Assembly (NCBI RefSeq): GCF_011752565.1
Contig: NZ_VWXK01000008.1
Coordinates: 167,307-231,306, forward strand
Length of the DNA stretch: 64,000 bases
DNA from: Pantoea sp. Ap-967
GTDB taxonomy: Bacteria; Pseudomonadota; Gammaproteobacteria; Pseudomonadales; Pseudomonadaceae
Reading direction: 5' to 3'
Shown: in pieces, positions 36,227-45,806 of the stretch
How positions within the stretch are numbered: position 1 is the first letter of the stretch
Layout: each line of letters starts with the position of its first letter
Notes under the pieces: generated by a model
What the model was told of the DNA's origin: nothing
Database searches by the model: none
The model's input: the letters and a program-made list of their open reading frames with translations, nothing else
Program-made: the position numbers and the translations under genes

Positions 36227-37183
36227 CTATTTACGCGCCAGTAACGTGGCCCGGCGTGGCGCTGGCAAGCCTTCGATGGTTTTGCCATGGTCGTTGGGGT
36301 CGAGGAAGTCGCCCAGCGACTGGTAGCGCATCCAGTCGGTGCTGCGCTGTTCCTCGACGCTGGTGGTGCTTACGTCGACGCAGCGCACATCGCTGAAGCC
36401 GGCGCGGCGCAGCCAGCGCTCCAGGGCCGGAACAGACGGCAGGAACCAGACATTGCGCATCTGCGCGTAGCGGTCCTCGGGCACCAGCACCTGGTTTTCA
36501 TCACCTTCGATCACCAAGGTTTCCAGCACCAGCTCACCGCCCTTGACCAGGCAATCCTTGAGCGCCAGCAGGTGCTCGATGGGCGAGCGGCGGTGGTAGA
36601 ACACGCCCATGGAAAACACCGTGTCGAAACCTTCCAGGTTGGCTGGCAGGTCTTCAAGGGCAAACGGCAGGTGCCAGGCTGGCAGCTCGGGCAGGTACTG
36701 CTGCACGGCCTGGAACTGGCAGAAGAACAGCCAGTTGGGGTCGACGCCGATGACCATGTCGGCGCCGGCGCCGAGCATGCGCCACTGGTAGTAGCCATTG
36801 CCGCAGCCCACGTCGAGCACGCGCTTGCCCTTGAGGTTCAGGTGCGGGCCGACCCGTGACCACTTCCAGTCCGAACGCCATTCGGTGTCCACGTGCACGC
36901 CGAACAGGTCGAACGGCCCCTTGCGCCAGGGTGACAGCCCCATCAGCGCCTGGCGCAGCTGGGCGCGGGTGGCATCGTCGCAGGCGCAGTCCAGGCGCAG
37001 GCCGCTGGCCAGGTCGACGTCACTGGGCGTGAGCGCCGGCAGGGCGTCGAGGGCGCCGCGCCAGCGGTCGAGGTCGCCATGGCCTTTTTCCAGCTTGGCA
37101 TCCAGTTGCGCTTGCAGGCCCTGGGACCAGGAAGCCAGGGGCGTACCCGCCAGGCGGCGGACGAGGGGGGAAAGATCGATCAT
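36227..37183 (-). CDS. cmoB: tRNA U34 carboxymethyltransferase
   Basis: A 318-residue SAM-superfamily enzyme that transfers a carboxymethyl group from carboxy-SAM to 5-hydroxyuridine at tRNA wobble position 34, giving cmo5U. The cofactor-binding motif is [35 protein letters not shown] and [12 protein letters not shown] are CmoB signatures. The start at 37183 overlaps the cmoA stop by 4 bases. Length is normal. Confidence 0.95.
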   Translation of the reverse strand: MIDLSPLVRRLAGTPLASWSQGLQAQLDAKLEKGHGDLDRWRGALDALPALTPSDVDLASGLRLDCACDDATRAQLRQALMGLSPWRKGPFDLFGVHVDTEWRSDWKWSRVGPHLNLKGKRVLDVGCGNGYYQWRMLGAGADMVIGVDPNWLFFCQFQAVQQYLPELPAWHLPFALEDLPANLEGFDTVFSMGVFYHRRSPIEHLLALKDCLVKGGELVLETLVIEGDENQVLVPEDRYAQMRNVWFLPSVPALERWLRRAGFSDVRCVDVSTTSVEEQRSTDWMRYQSLGDFLDPNDHGKTIEGLPAPRRATLLARK

Positions 37184-37923
37184 GGCAGGGCTATCAGCGA
37201 GGCGAAGTTGAGGCATTGGAACCAGGGCACGACCTTGGTGAAACCGGCCGCGTGCAGGCGCTCCTTGTGCGCCTGCAGGGTGTCGGGCTTCATCACGTTC
37301 TCGATGGCACTGCGTTTCTGGGCGATTTCCAGTTCGCTGTAGCCATTGGCCCGCTTGAAGTCCAGGTGCAGCTCGTTGAGCAGGGTTTGCTCCTCGTCAT
37401 CGGCGAAACGCAGTTTCTCCGAGAGGATCAGCGCGCCGCCGGGCAGCAGCGCCTGGTGGATGCGCGTGAGCAGCTCCAGGCGCTGCTCGGGGGCAATGAA
37501 CTGCAGGGTGAAGTTCATTGCCACCACCGAGGCCGGCGCGAGCGGCAGGCTGAGGATGTCGGCCTCCAGCACTTGTACCGGCAGCAGTTCCTGGAACATC
37601 GAGTCCTGGGCGGTGAGGTATTGGCGGCAGCGCTCGACCATGGCCGCGGAGTTGTCCACGGCGATGACCTGGCAGCCGTCGCTGCGCACATGGCGGCGCA
37701 GCGCCTGGGTCACCGCCCCCAGGGAAGCCCCCAGGTCGTACAGTGCGGTGTTGGGCTGGGCGAAGCGCGCGGCCAGCACGCCGAGGTTCTCGACGATGGT
37801 CGGGTAACCGGGCACCGAGCGCTTGATCATGTCCGGGAACACGCGCACCACGTCTTCGTTAAACACGAAGTCGGGCACTTGCTCCAGGGGCTGGGCGAAA
37901 AGGCGGTCGGGTTGTTTGCTCAC
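37180..37923 (-). CDS. cmoA: Carboxy-SAM synthase
   Basis: A 247-residue enzyme, the length of E. coli CmoA, that makes carboxy-S-adenosylmethionine from SAM and prephenate for use by CmoB. SAM-binding motif [15 protein letters not shown] and [13 protein letters not shown] are characteristic, and [20 protein letters not shown] begins the fold. The start is the GTG at 37923 (VSKQPDRLF), which gives the usual N terminus; the upstream ATG adds 15 unconserved residues. Confidence 0.94.
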   Translation of the reverse strand: MSKQPDRLFAQPLEQVPDFVFNEDVVRVFPDMIKRSVPGYPTIVENLGVLAARFAQPNTALYDLGASLGAVTQALRRHVRSDGCQVIAVDNSAAMVERCRQYLTAQDSMFQELLPVQVLEADILSLPLAPASVVAMNFTLQFIAPEQRLELLTRIHQALLPGGALILSEKLRFADDEEQTLLNELHLDFKRANGYSELEIAQKRSAIENVMKPDTLQAHKERLHAAGFTKVVPWFQCLNFASLIALP

Positions 37924-38161
37924 GGCGGGCTCGGTGCGGAAACGGGGGCGATATTCTAGCCAAATCAAGGGCGTAATGCCTATTTATCGGACTGCCGTCC
38001 TGCCAGGGGCGACGGGAGGGAGATTTCCCCGTTTAAAAGGTCTGACGACCGTTGCTGATGAATTCGTGACTACGCTGCTGTGCCTGCTGATTATAGCCCC
38101 GACCGGAAAAGCCTATCGTCGTCTTCTGCAGCGTGATGTAGGTAATTAACGGAGGCATTAG

Positions 38162-39325
38162 ATGACTGAAATAACCCATCCTGAACAAAGGCTGTCCTTT
38201 CAGCAATTGAGCGAAGAGCAGCGCGCCCAGTATGTGCCGGAGCAAGTTTTTGATCTGCGAAAGAACGAGCCGGCCTTTATCTTCAATCGGGATAATCTGA
38301 TCGCGATCAAGCGCTACGAAAAAGCGATTCGCAAACTTCCTACTGCTGATGCAGCCATCCCCGAATCCGTGATGAGCCTGGTGAGTGCCAGCAAGCAGGA
38401 TATTGACGTTCTCTTTGACAACCTGCGCAAGCATGCCGATTCTTGGGACGGTGTGGAAGATGCTTGCAAGAGTTTGGGGGCGGATCTTCAAATTTTTGCA
38501 GAGACCTTGGTCGCTGAGGCGACTAAGTTGATTGCACTGATCAAGACGATGGACACCTGGGATGCCACTGCCGGCCAGCACGCTATTGTGCTGCCAGTGA
38601 GGGACGGCGAGACCTTCAAGCAGGCCGTTGCACGGCACATGGGCGTCATTGGCGAAGACATTGCCTACAAGCGCAAGAGTATTCAGCATGTAAAACAACT
38701 GGTCGATCACTTCGGCGACGCCATCAGCGAAAACTTGCTACCGATGGCGCGTGATTTAAGAGAAAAAATGCTGCACAGCCAGTTCACCGAGGCGCTGACA
38801 CAGTTAGATGCCAAAATCACGGTGTTGGACAGTGAGATACAAAAAACACTCGATGAGTACAACCGTTTGGTCGGCCTGTCTTTTACCGGCCTGGTGTTTG
38901 GCCCCCTCGGATTGGCGATCACCGGTGGTATTTATGGCAAGCAAGCGGAGGCAGTGCGGGCTGAAAAAAACAAAAAAATCCGCGCGCGCAGCGAGTTGGT
39001 CAAACAGAAGTCCGAGTTGCAGGGCTACTTCCCGATCATTGAGAAAGTCACTACGGACATCGCTGACATGGCATTTCGCTTGGTCGACGTGCGCACGGCT
39101 ACTGCCAACTTGGAGGACGTCTGGGTATTGCTGGATGCCTATGCGAAGAATTCGCAGAGGCGCGCAGAGGCCGTTTCAACCAATCATGATGTCAAGCGCT
39201 TCGTCGAGCAATTCGAGCGAGTGATCAATCCATGGAAAAACATTCAAGGTATCTCAAAAGATATCTCAAAATTGTTCAATGAGACGTTGATAGATTTTGA
39301 AAGGGAGTTCCAAAATGGTAAATGA
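38162..39325 (+). CDS. XaxA-like subunit of a binary pore-forming toxin (alpha-xenorhabdolysin family)
   Basis: A 387-residue, mostly alpha-helical protein resembling alpha-xenorhabdolysin subunit A. Long helices are interrupted at about 237-258 by a hydrophobic hairpin (LSFTGLVFGPLGLAITGGIYG), the expected membrane-inserting element of ClyA-type toxins. There is no signal peptide. XaxA acts with XaxB to form pores in insect or other eukaryotic membranes. The gene overlaps the B-subunit gene by 11 bases and has a visibly lower GC content and less biased codons than neighbours, suggesting acquisition by transfer. The assignment is by family resemblance; activity is not shown. Confidence 0.78.
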   Translation: MTEITHPEQRLSFQQLSEEQRAQYVPEQVFDLRKNEPAFIFNRDNLIAIKRYEKAIRKLPTADAAIPESVMSLVSASKQDIDVLFDNLRKHADSWDGVEDACKSLGADLQIFAETLVAEATKLIALIKTMDTWDATAGQHAIVLPVRDGETFKQAVARHMGVIGEDIAYKRKSIQHVKQLVDHFGDAISENLLPMARDLREKMLHSQFTEALTQLDAKITVLDSEIQKTLDEYNRLVGLSFTGLVFGPLGLAITGGIYGKQAEAVRAEKNKKIRARSELVKQKSELQGYFPIIEKVTTDIADMAFRLVDVRTATANLEDVWVLLDAYAKNSQRRAEAVSTNHDVKRFVEQFERVINPWKNIQGISKDISKLFNETLIDFEREFQNGK

Positions 39326-40235
39326 AACGCGTAGCCTGCCAGATGTAAACGTGATGACCCAGGCCGAGGATAAAATCCGCACGCTTTATCACGGTCATAC
39401 AGCAACTGTTCTACCGGCGGTACGGGAACGCCTGCTCGACCTCGCCTCCTTGGTAAAAGCCGGAAACGACATGCTGCGAGAAAGTGTGCTTTCCAGTCTG
39501 GTTTCGCTGAACCTGGAGTTTGACCAATATCCGGCGTCGGAAGAGGACGATCTTCTGCGCCTGCGGCAGAGTGTGGCGGCCGACATGGCGCAAGTGGTCC
39601 TGGCGGCCGAGCGCGTGCAGGGTTACCGCGACCCGAATATCGCCGCTTTGAAGGCGGAACAGGGGAAGGTCGTGTTGCAGGTTCAAACTTCCATTGACGC
39701 CCAGAAAGCGCTTGTCGCCGCCCAGGAGGCCCGCCTGAAGGAGATAGACGCTTTACTCCAGACCCTGGAGAAGCCATCTGTAACCCAAGCACTGCGCGGC
39801 TTGCTGCCTGAACCGAAGGATATCGAAGTGGTTATCGGCACCCTCAAGGATCCAACGGTAAGTCCGGAGTTGGTGAAGGCTGCCCTCGAGAATCTCAATA
39901 AGCACCTGGATCTACTTGAACAGGGGCGCAAACTGTCCGACGTGTTCATGAGCCGCCGTCGTCTCGGTGAGGCGTTGAATGAGCAGCGCATCACTTTGGA
40001 GCAGATCCAACTGCAGTTGTCGAAGGAACAGGCTGGACAACTGCAATATGAAAGCATTGAGCAACTGCTGGCCGAGCGACAGACCTGGTTGCAGCAGGTG
40101 AACCGGTTCTGTGACAGTTGGAAGGCACTGTCGCAAACCGTCGCTGCAGCCACACAGCCACCTGCGCTTAAATCTGCACTTGAAGAGGTCCGCGACTACC
40201 TGGTGTCGGTGCGCCGCGCCATCGAGGCCGTTTGA
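39315..40235 (+). CDS. XaxB-like subunit of a binary pore-forming toxin
   Basis: A 306-residue helical protein with long coiled-coil stretches (for example LEQIQLQLSKEQAGQLQYES) resembling alpha-xenorhabdolysin subunit B. XaxB inserts with XaxA into a heteromeric pore; its own hydrophobic region is weak here (ALRGLLPEPKDIEVVIGTL). The ATG at 39315 follows AAGGGAG, and the start lies within the last codons of the A-subunit gene, so expression is coupled. No signal peptide, immunity gene or dedicated secretion gene is adjacent. It is convergent with the inhibitor lipoprotein gene. Confidence 0.75.
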   Translation: MVNETRSLPDVNVMTQAEDKIRTLYHGHTATVLPAVRERLLDLASLVKAGNDMLRESVLSSLVSLNLEFDQYPASEEDDLLRLRQSVAADMAQVVLAAERVQGYRDPNIAALKAEQGKVVLQVQTSIDAQKALVAAQEARLKEIDALLQTLEKPSVTQALRGLLPEPKDIEVVIGTLKDPTVSPELVKAALENLNKHLDLLEQGRKLSDVFMSRRRLGEALNEQRITLEQIQLQLSKEQAGQLQYESIEQLLAERQTWLQQVNRFCDSWKALSQTVAAATQPPALKSALEEVRDYLVSVRRAIEAV

Positions 40236-40241
40236 AACCGC

Positions 40242-40634
40242 TCAATCAACCCTGACTTTGCAATCGAACGTCTGCACCGGTTGCACCTGCGATGCCCAAG
40301 GCTGCTGATACACCAGTATCAAGTGGCCTTCGCCGGCGCCATGAGCTTGGAAGCGCCAGGTTGAAAGCCCGGCCTCGCCCACGATGTCAGCGTCCTCGGG
40401 GGCGCTGTACACCTCGGGGCCAAGGCCCTTGAGGACATTGGACGCCGGGTTCTGAACCCGCCAGCGGTAACCGGTGGACGGGTTGCTGGGCAGGGTCAGG
40501 GTGAGGGTCTGGCCGACCTGCAGGCGCTTGGGGCATTCGCTTTCGGCGTCCAGTTCGACATTCGGTTGCGGCTGCTGGGCGCAGGCGGCGAGCAGGGCGA
40601 GGCTCAGGGGAACGAGCAGACGGGGGGCGGTCAT
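40242..40634 (-). CDS. Chagasin-like (I42 family) cysteine-protease inhibitor lipoprotein
   Basis: A 130-residue protein with a lipoprotein signal (lipobox LLAAC, Cys18). The mature part shows the three inhibitor loops of the chagasin/I42 family: NPSTGYRW (for NPTTGY), the Gly-rich HGAGEGH loop and QPW (for RPW). Such proteins block papain-like cysteine proteases and are thought to act at the cell surface. It is downstream of lon but separated by a 26-bp REP hairpin, so a shared transcript is uncertain. Confidence 0.82.
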   Translation of the reverse strand: MTAPRLLVPLSLALLAACAQQPQPNVELDAESECPKRLQVGQTLTLTLPSNPSTGYRWRVQNPASNVLKGLGPEVYSAPEDADIVGEAGLSTWRFQAHGAGEGHLILVYQQPWASQVQPVQTFDCKVRVD

Positions 40635-40702
40635 GGTGGCTCCGAAGGCTGGCGATGGCCTGAGGATAACCGATGATCGAGGGGTTTTGTGTTGTGGTTG
40701 CT

Positions 40703-40760
40703 GGCCTCTTCGCGGGGCAAGCCCGCTCCTACAAGAGCGGGCTTGCCCCGCGAAGAGGCC
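40703..40760. repeat. Perfect 26-bp REP hairpin after lon
   Basis: Two REP units are fused into a perfect inverted repeat: GGCCTCTTCGCGGGG... and its complement, 26 bases each, with the 6-base loop CTACAA. It is 9 bases past the lon stop and likely acts as transcript end or mRNA stabiliser. Confidence 0.93.
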
Positions 40761-40768
40761 GGCACTGG

Positions 40769-43189
40769 CTAGAACAGAACCTTGGCCACGTCGGCGAAGC
40801 GCTTGGCGAAATGCACGGTCAGGCCTTCACGCAGGTAGTCCGGCAGCTCCTCGAAGTCCCCGCGGTTAGGCTCGGGCAGGATCAGTTCGAAAATCTTCTG
40901 CCGCCGCGCCGCAATCACCTTCTCGCGCACCCCACCAATGGGCAGCACCTGGCCGGTCAGGGTCAGCTCGCCGGTCATGGCCACGCCTTTCTTCGGCGCT
41001 TGGTCGCGGGCCAGCGACAGCAAGGCACTGGCCATGGTGATGCCGGCACTCGGGCCATCCTTGGGCGTGGCGCCTTCGGGAACGTGCAAGTGGATGAAGG
41101 CTTCGTTGAAGAAGCCCGGGTCGCCGCCGTACTGCTTGAGGTTGGAGCTGACATAGCTGTAGGCGATTTCGGCAGACTCCTTCATCACGTCGCCCAACTT
41201 GCCGGTGAGCTTGAAGCCGCGGTTCAGGGTGTGAATGCGGGTGGCCTCGATCGGCAGGGTGGCGCCACCCATGCTGGTCCAGGCAAGGCCAGTGATCACG
41301 CCCTTGCCGGCCAGCACCTGTTCACTGCGAAACACCGGCATGCCCAGGGCGGCTTCAAGGTCCTTGTTGCCGATTTTAAGCTTCGCCTGCGGGTCGTCCA
41401 GCAGCTTGACCACGGCCTTGCGCACCAGCTTGCCCAGCTGTTTTTCCAACTGGCGCACACCGGCTTCGCGGGCGTAGCCGTCAATCACCGTGCGCAGGGC
41501 GCTGTCGCTGATGCTCAGGCTGGTCTTGGCCACACCGGCCTTGTCCAGCTGCTTGGGCCACAGGTGGCGCTTGGCGATGGCCAGTTTCTCTTCGGTGATG
41601 TAGCCAGAGAGGCGAATCACTTCCATGCGGTCGAGCAGCGGGCCGGGAATCGAGTCCAGGGTATTGGCGGTGCACACGAACAGGACCTTGGACAGGTCCA
41701 GGCGCAGGTCCAGGTAATGGTCGAGGAAGTCGACGTTCTGTTCCGGGTCGAGGGTTTCCAGCAGCGCCGAGGCCGGGTCGCCCTGGTAGCTCTGGCCCAT
41801 CTTGTCGATCTCGTCGAGCATGATCACCGGGTTCATCACCTCGACCTCCTTCAGCGCCTGCACCAGCTTGCCCGGCTGGGCGCCGATGTAGGTGCGGCGG
41901 TGGCCCTTGATCTCGGCCTCATCGCGCATGCCGCCGACGCTGAAACGGTAGAACGGCCGGCCAAGCGACTCGGCGATGGACTTGCCGATACTGGTCTTGC
42001 CCACCCCGGGCGGGCCGACCAGCAGCACGATGGAGCCGCTGATTTCACCCTTCCAGGCGCCCACGGCGAGGAATTCGAGGATGCGTTCCTTGATGTCGTC
42101 CAGGCCTGCATGGTGTTGGTCGAGCACCTTGCGCGCATGCTTGAGGTCGAGCTTGTCCTTGCCGTACACGCCCCAGGGCAGGGCGGTGGCCCATTCCAGG
42201 TAGTTGCGGGTAACGGCGTACTCAGGCGAGCCGGTTTCGAGGATGGCCAGCTTGCCCATTTCCTCGTCGATGCGCTTTTTCGCCTGGTCGGGCAGGGTCT
42301 TGCCTTGCAGGCGCTGCTGGAACTGTTCCAGGTCGGCGCTGCGGTCGTCCTTGGTCAGGCCCAGCTCCTGCTGGATGACCTTGAGTTGTTCCTTGAGGAA
42401 GAATTCGCGCTGGTGCTCGCCGATCTGCCGGTTCACCTCGGCGGAAATCTCGTTCTGCAGGCGCGCCACTTCGACTTCCTTGCGCAGCATCGGCAGCACT
42501 TTTTCCATGCGCTTGAGCATGGGCACGCAGTCGAGCACTTCCTGCAGCTGGTTGCCGGTGGCGGAGGTAAGCGCGGCGGCGAAGTCGGTGAGCGGCGATG
42601 GGTCGTTGGGGCTGAAGCGGTTGAGGTAGTTCTTCAGCTCTTCGCTGTACAGCGGGTTGAGCGGTAGCAGTTCCTTGATCGCGTTGATCAGGGCCATGCC
42701 GTAGGCCTTCACTTCGTCGGTGGGCTCGGCAGGCTGGCGCGGGTACTCGACTTCGACCAGGTACGGCGGGCGGTGGTGCTTGAGCCAGGTGCGGATGCGC
42801 ACGCGGGTCAGGCCCTGGGCGACGAACTGCAGCTTGCCGTTCTCGCGGCTGGCGTGGTGCACCTTGACCAGGGTGCCGTATTCCGGCAGCGCCTTGGTGT
42901 CGAAGTGGCGGTGGTCTTCTGGCGGCGTGTCCATGAAGAACAGTGCCAGCGAGTGGTGCTCGGTCTTGGCCACCAGGTCGAGGGTTTCGGCCCAGGGCTC
43001 TTCATTGACGATCACCGGCAGCACTTGCGCGGGGAAGAACGGGCGGTTGTGAATCGGGATTACATAGACCTTGTCCGGCAGCTGTTGGCCGGGCAGGGCG
43101 AGGGCGTGGCCGGTATCGGCCTTGGCATCGAGGTGTTCGACTTCGCTGTGTTCGTCGGGTTGTTCCGGGAAATCCTGCTGGTCGCTCAT
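40769..43189 (-). CDS. lon: ATP-dependent protease Lon (paralogue)
   Basis: An 806-residue cytoplasmic protease of the LonA type. The N-terminal substrate domain starts near [13 protein letters not shown] (about 41-53). The AAA+ module has Walker [10 protein letters not shown] (392-400) and Walker [11 protein letters not shown]. The protease domain has catalytic Ser in [11 protein letters not shown] and a downstream Lys. It is not in the usual clpP-clpX-lon-hupB context, so it is probably the second Lon that Pseudomonas carries beside I42 inhibitor and gcd. Substrates are unknown. Confidence 0.92.
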   Translation of the reverse strand: MSDQQDFPEQPDEHSEVEHLDAKADTGHALALPGQQLPDKVYVIPIHNRPFFPAQVLPVIVNEEPWAETLDLVAKTEHHSLALFFMDTPPEDHRHFDTKALPEYGTLVKVHHASRENGKLQFVAQGLTRVRIRTWLKHHRPPYLVEVEYPRQPAEPTDEVKAYGMALINAIKELLPLNPLYSEELKNYLNRFSPNDPSPLTDFAAALTSATGNQLQEVLDCVPMLKRMEKVLPMLRKEVEVARLQNEISAEVNRQIGEHQREFFLKEQLKVIQQELGLTKDDRSADLEQFQQRLQGKTLPDQAKKRIDEEMGKLAILETGSPEYAVTRNYLEWATALPWGVYGKDKLDLKHARKVLDQHHAGLDDIKERILEFLAVGAWKGEISGSIVLLVGPPGVGKTSIGKSIAESLGRPFYRFSVGGMRDEAEIKGHRRTYIGAQPGKLVQALKEVEVMNPVIMLDEIDKMGQSYQGDPASALLETLDPEQNVDFLDHYLDLRLDLSKVLFVCTANTLDSIPGPLLDRMEVIRLSGYITEEKLAIAKRHLWPKQLDKAGVAKTSLSISDSALRTVIDGYAREAGVRQLEKQLGKLVRKAVVKLLDDPQAKLKIGNKDLEAALGMPVFRSEQVLAGKGVITGLAWTSMGGATLPIEATRIHTLNRGFKLTGKLGDVMKESAEIAYSYVSSNLKQYGGDPGFFNEAFIHLHVPEGATPKDGPSAGITMASALLSLARDQAPKKGVAMTGELTLTGQVLPIGGVREKVIAARRQKIFELILPEPNRGDFEELPDYLREGLTVHFAKRFADVAKVLF

Positions 43190-43294
43190 GGGGCACCTGC
43201 GTGAATGACTATGGTGCTTAGATGGGGCGGGGGGGGATGGGTTTCAATGGTAGATGAAGGGCACGGGGAGGGTTTCATCTTTGCTGGCCAGTGC

Positions 43295-43360
43295 CGGCCC
43301 TTCGCGGGGCAAGCCCGCTCCTACAGAGGTACGCGATCCTCTGTCGGCGCGGGCTTGCCG
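43295..43360. repeat. REP with degenerate mate upstream of lon / after gcd
   Basis: One full REP (CTTCGCGGGGCAAGCCCGCTCC at about 43300-43321) is followed by a decayed inverted copy (GGCGCGGGCTTGCCGG). It lies between the gcd stop and the lon start. Confidence 0.82.
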
Positions 43361-43367
43361 GTGGATG

Positions 43368-45779
43368 TTACTCGGCCAATTTGTAAGCGATGATGTAATC
43401 GCCCATCTTGGTGCCCAGCGAGCCGTGGCCGCCGGCGACGATCAGCACGTATTGCTTGCCGTCCTTGCCGGTGTAGGTCATCGGCGTGGCCTGGCCACCC
43501 GCTGGCAGGCGGGCCTTCCACAATTCCTTGCCGTTGTTCACGTCATAGGCACGCAGGTACTGGTCGAGGGTACCGCTGAGGAAGCCGACACCGCCTGCGG
43601 TGACGATCGAGCCGCCCATGCTCGGTACGCCCACTGGCATGCCGATCGGCACCGGGGTGCTGTCACGGGTGGTGCCGTTCTTGCGCTTCCACACCACCTT
43701 GTTGGTGAACAGGTCGATGGCGGCCACGTAGCCCCAGGCCGGCGCCTGGCACGGAATGCCGATGGGCGACATGAACGGGTGCATGATGACCGCGTAGGGG
43801 GCGCCAGTATTCGGCTGCACGCCGCTGGTTTCGCTTTCGCGCTTGCTGCCGGCGGCAACCTGTTCGCGTGGCACCATCTTCGACACGAAGGCCATGTAGT
43901 TGGGCGAGGTGAACAGCAGTTGGCGCACCGGGTCGACCGACACGCTGCCCCAGTTGAACACGCCGACGTTGCCTGGGTAGACCAGCGAACCCTGCTCGGA
44001 CGGCGGGGTGTACTGGCCTTCGTAACGCAGTTCGCGGAACTGGATGCGGCACAGCATCTGGTCGAACGGCGTGGCGCCCCACATGGCCTGTTCGGTCAGG
44101 TCCGGGCCCAGCAGGTTGAGGTCGGAACGGGCCTGGGTCGGTGCGGTGTGGTCACCCTTGACCGCGCCTTGCGGGGTGGGGATTTCACGAATCGGCACGA
44201 TCGGCGTGCCGTCGCGGCGGTCGAGCACGTACAGGCTGCCCTGCTTGGTCGGCACGATGATCGCAGGCTTCACGCCGTCCTTGGTTTTCAGGTGCACCAG
44301 GGTCGGTTGGCTGCCAACGTCCATGTCCCACAGGTCGTGGTGGGTGAACTGGTAGTTCCAGCGGGCCTTGCCGGTGGCCAGGTCCAGGGCGACCACGCCT
44401 GCGCTGTATTTCTCGGCGCCTGGGGTGCGGTCGGCGCCCCATTGGTCGGGGGTCTGGTTGCCCAGCGGCAGGTAGACCATCCCGAGGTCTTCGTCGACGC
44501 TGGCCAGCGACCACATGTTGGCCGAGTTGCGGCTGTACTGCTTGCCCGGTGCCAGTGGCTTGGTGTCGTCTGGGTTGTTGCTGTCCCAGTTCCACACCAG
44601 GCGGCCATCGTGCACGTCGTAGGCGCGGATCACGCCGGACGGTTCGTTGGTCGACTCGTTGTCGGTGACGTGGCCACCGATGATGACCAGGCTGCGGGTG
44701 ATGGCCACCGGCGAGGTGGAGTAGTAGCCGCCTGCGGTGAACGGGCCGATGCCGGTGGTCAGGTCGATTGCGCCCTGGTTGGCGAAGCCTTCGCAGACCT
44801 TGCCGGTGTCGGCGTTGATGGCGATCAGGCGGGCATCGGCGGTGGGCAGGTAGAGGCGGCGCGGGCAGGCCTGGGCCACGGCCTGGCCTGCATCGGTTAC
44901 CTTCGGCGCCGGGCTGCCGTCACGGCTGACGTAGCTGTTCTCGTCGTAGTACGAGACGCCGCGGCAGGTCATGTGGGCGAAGCCCTTGAAGGTGCCGACC
45001 GGGGTCTTGATCTGCGGGTCGTAGCGCCAGATTTCGGCGCCGGTGTCCGGGTCCAGGGCCAGCACCTTGCTGTGGGCGGTGCAGGCATAGAGCATGCCGT
45101 TGGCCTTGAGCGGGGTGTTCTCGTTGGTGAGCTCCACCGGGTCGTTGGCGGTGGGCAGGTCACCGGTGCGAATGCGCCAGGCCTCTTCAAGGCGGTAGGC
45201 GTTCTGCGGGGTGATCTGGCGCAGCGGCGAATAGCGGTCGCCGTGCTCGGTGCGGCCGTAGGCCTGCCAGTCGCCGTCCGGCATGGCCGGCGCGGCGCTG
45301 CCCATTTCGCTGTTGTCGCGGCCCAGTTCGCCGAACACTTCACCGGGGTGGGTGAACTGGCTGCCCACGGCGCTGGCGCCAGAGGCCAGCACGGCAACGC
45401 TCAACAGTGCGGTGTTGAGCCCGGCTGCCGGGCCGATCAGCGGGCGCCGTGCCCAGGGCAGCAGCAAGACCACGCCGATGGCGAACCAGATGGCCAGGCG
45501 CGGCACCAGTTGCCACCAGTCCAGGCCCACTTCCATCAGCGCCCACGCAGTGCTGCCCAGCAGCACCAGGCCGTACAGGCCCAGGGCGAGGCGACGCTGG
45601 GCCACCAGCAGGGCGCCCGCCACGGCAAAGCCGATCCCGGCGACCAGGTAGTACAGCGATCCGCCCAGCTGGCTCAGCTTGATGCCGCCGGCCAGCAGGG
45701 CCAGGCCCATCAGCAACAGCAACACGCCCATCAGGCGGGGTAGCCAGCGGGTTCCAGGGTTGGCACCGTCAGTGCTCAT
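43368..45779 (-). CDS. gcd: Membrane PQQ-dependent glucose dehydrogenase
   Basis: An 803-residue quinoprotein. About five membrane helices occupy residues 15-150; the remaining ~650 residues form the periplasmic eight-bladed propeller that binds PQQ and calcium. Characteristic pieces are WQAYGRTEHGDRYSPLRQI, CRGVSYYDEN, THHDLWDMDVGSQPTL and GIPCQAPAWGY. It oxidises glucose to gluconate in the periplasm and passes electrons to ubiquinone, the main glucose route of P. putida. The OprB-type porin gene lies 27 bases upstream on the same strand, forming a glucose operon. Confidence 0.96.
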   Translation of the reverse strand: MSTDGANPGTRWLPRLMGVLLLLMGLALLAGGIKLSQLGGSLYYLVAGIGFAVAGALLVAQRRLALGLYGLVLLGSTAWALMEVGLDWWQLVPRLAIWFAIGVVLLLPWARRPLIGPAAGLNTALLSVAVLASGASAVGSQFTHPGEVFGELGRDNSEMGSAAPAMPDGDWQAYGRTEHGDRYSPLRQITPQNAYRLEEAWRIRTGDLPTANDPVELTNENTPLKANGMLYACTAHSKVLALDPDTGAEIWRYDPQIKTPVGTFKGFAHMTCRGVSYYDENSYVSRDGSPAPKVTDAGQAVAQACPRRLYLPTADARLIAINADTGKVCEGFANQGAIDLTTGIGPFTAGGYYSTSPVAITRSLVIIGGHVTDNESTNEPSGVIRAYDVHDGRLVWNWDSNNPDDTKPLAPGKQYSRNSANMWSLASVDEDLGMVYLPLGNQTPDQWGADRTPGAEKYSAGVVALDLATGKARWNYQFTHHDLWDMDVGSQPTLVHLKTKDGVKPAIIVPTKQGSLYVLDRRDGTPIVPIREIPTPQGAVKGDHTAPTQARSDLNLLGPDLTEQAMWGATPFDQMLCRIQFRELRYEGQYTPPSEQGSLVYPGNVGVFNWGSVSVDPVRQLLFTSPNYMAFVSKMVPREQVAAGSKRESETSGVQPNTGAPYAVIMHPFMSPIGIPCQAPAWGYVAAIDLFTNKVVWKRKNGTTRDSTPVPIGMPVGVPSMGGSIVTAGGVGFLSGTLDQYLRAYDVNNGKELWKARLPAGGQATPMTYTGKDGKQYVLIVAGGHGSLGTKMGDYIIAYKLAE

Positions 45780-45806
45780 CTTAGGTTCTCCGTTCAGTGC
45801 AAGGGG

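Noticed and set aside
38162..40235. Interpretation of the toxin pair as structural coiled-coil or phage tail proteins
   Set aside because: No phage genes are near, the two genes overlap like a toxin operon and the first has a membrane hairpin; the XaxAB family is the better match.
40673..42667. 664-codon open frame antisense to lon
   Set aside because: It mirrors the lon gene, has repetitive composition and starts within a REP.
43254..45743. 829-codon open frame antisense to gcd
   Set aside because: It is an exact shadow of gcd; no signal, motif or ribosome site supports it.
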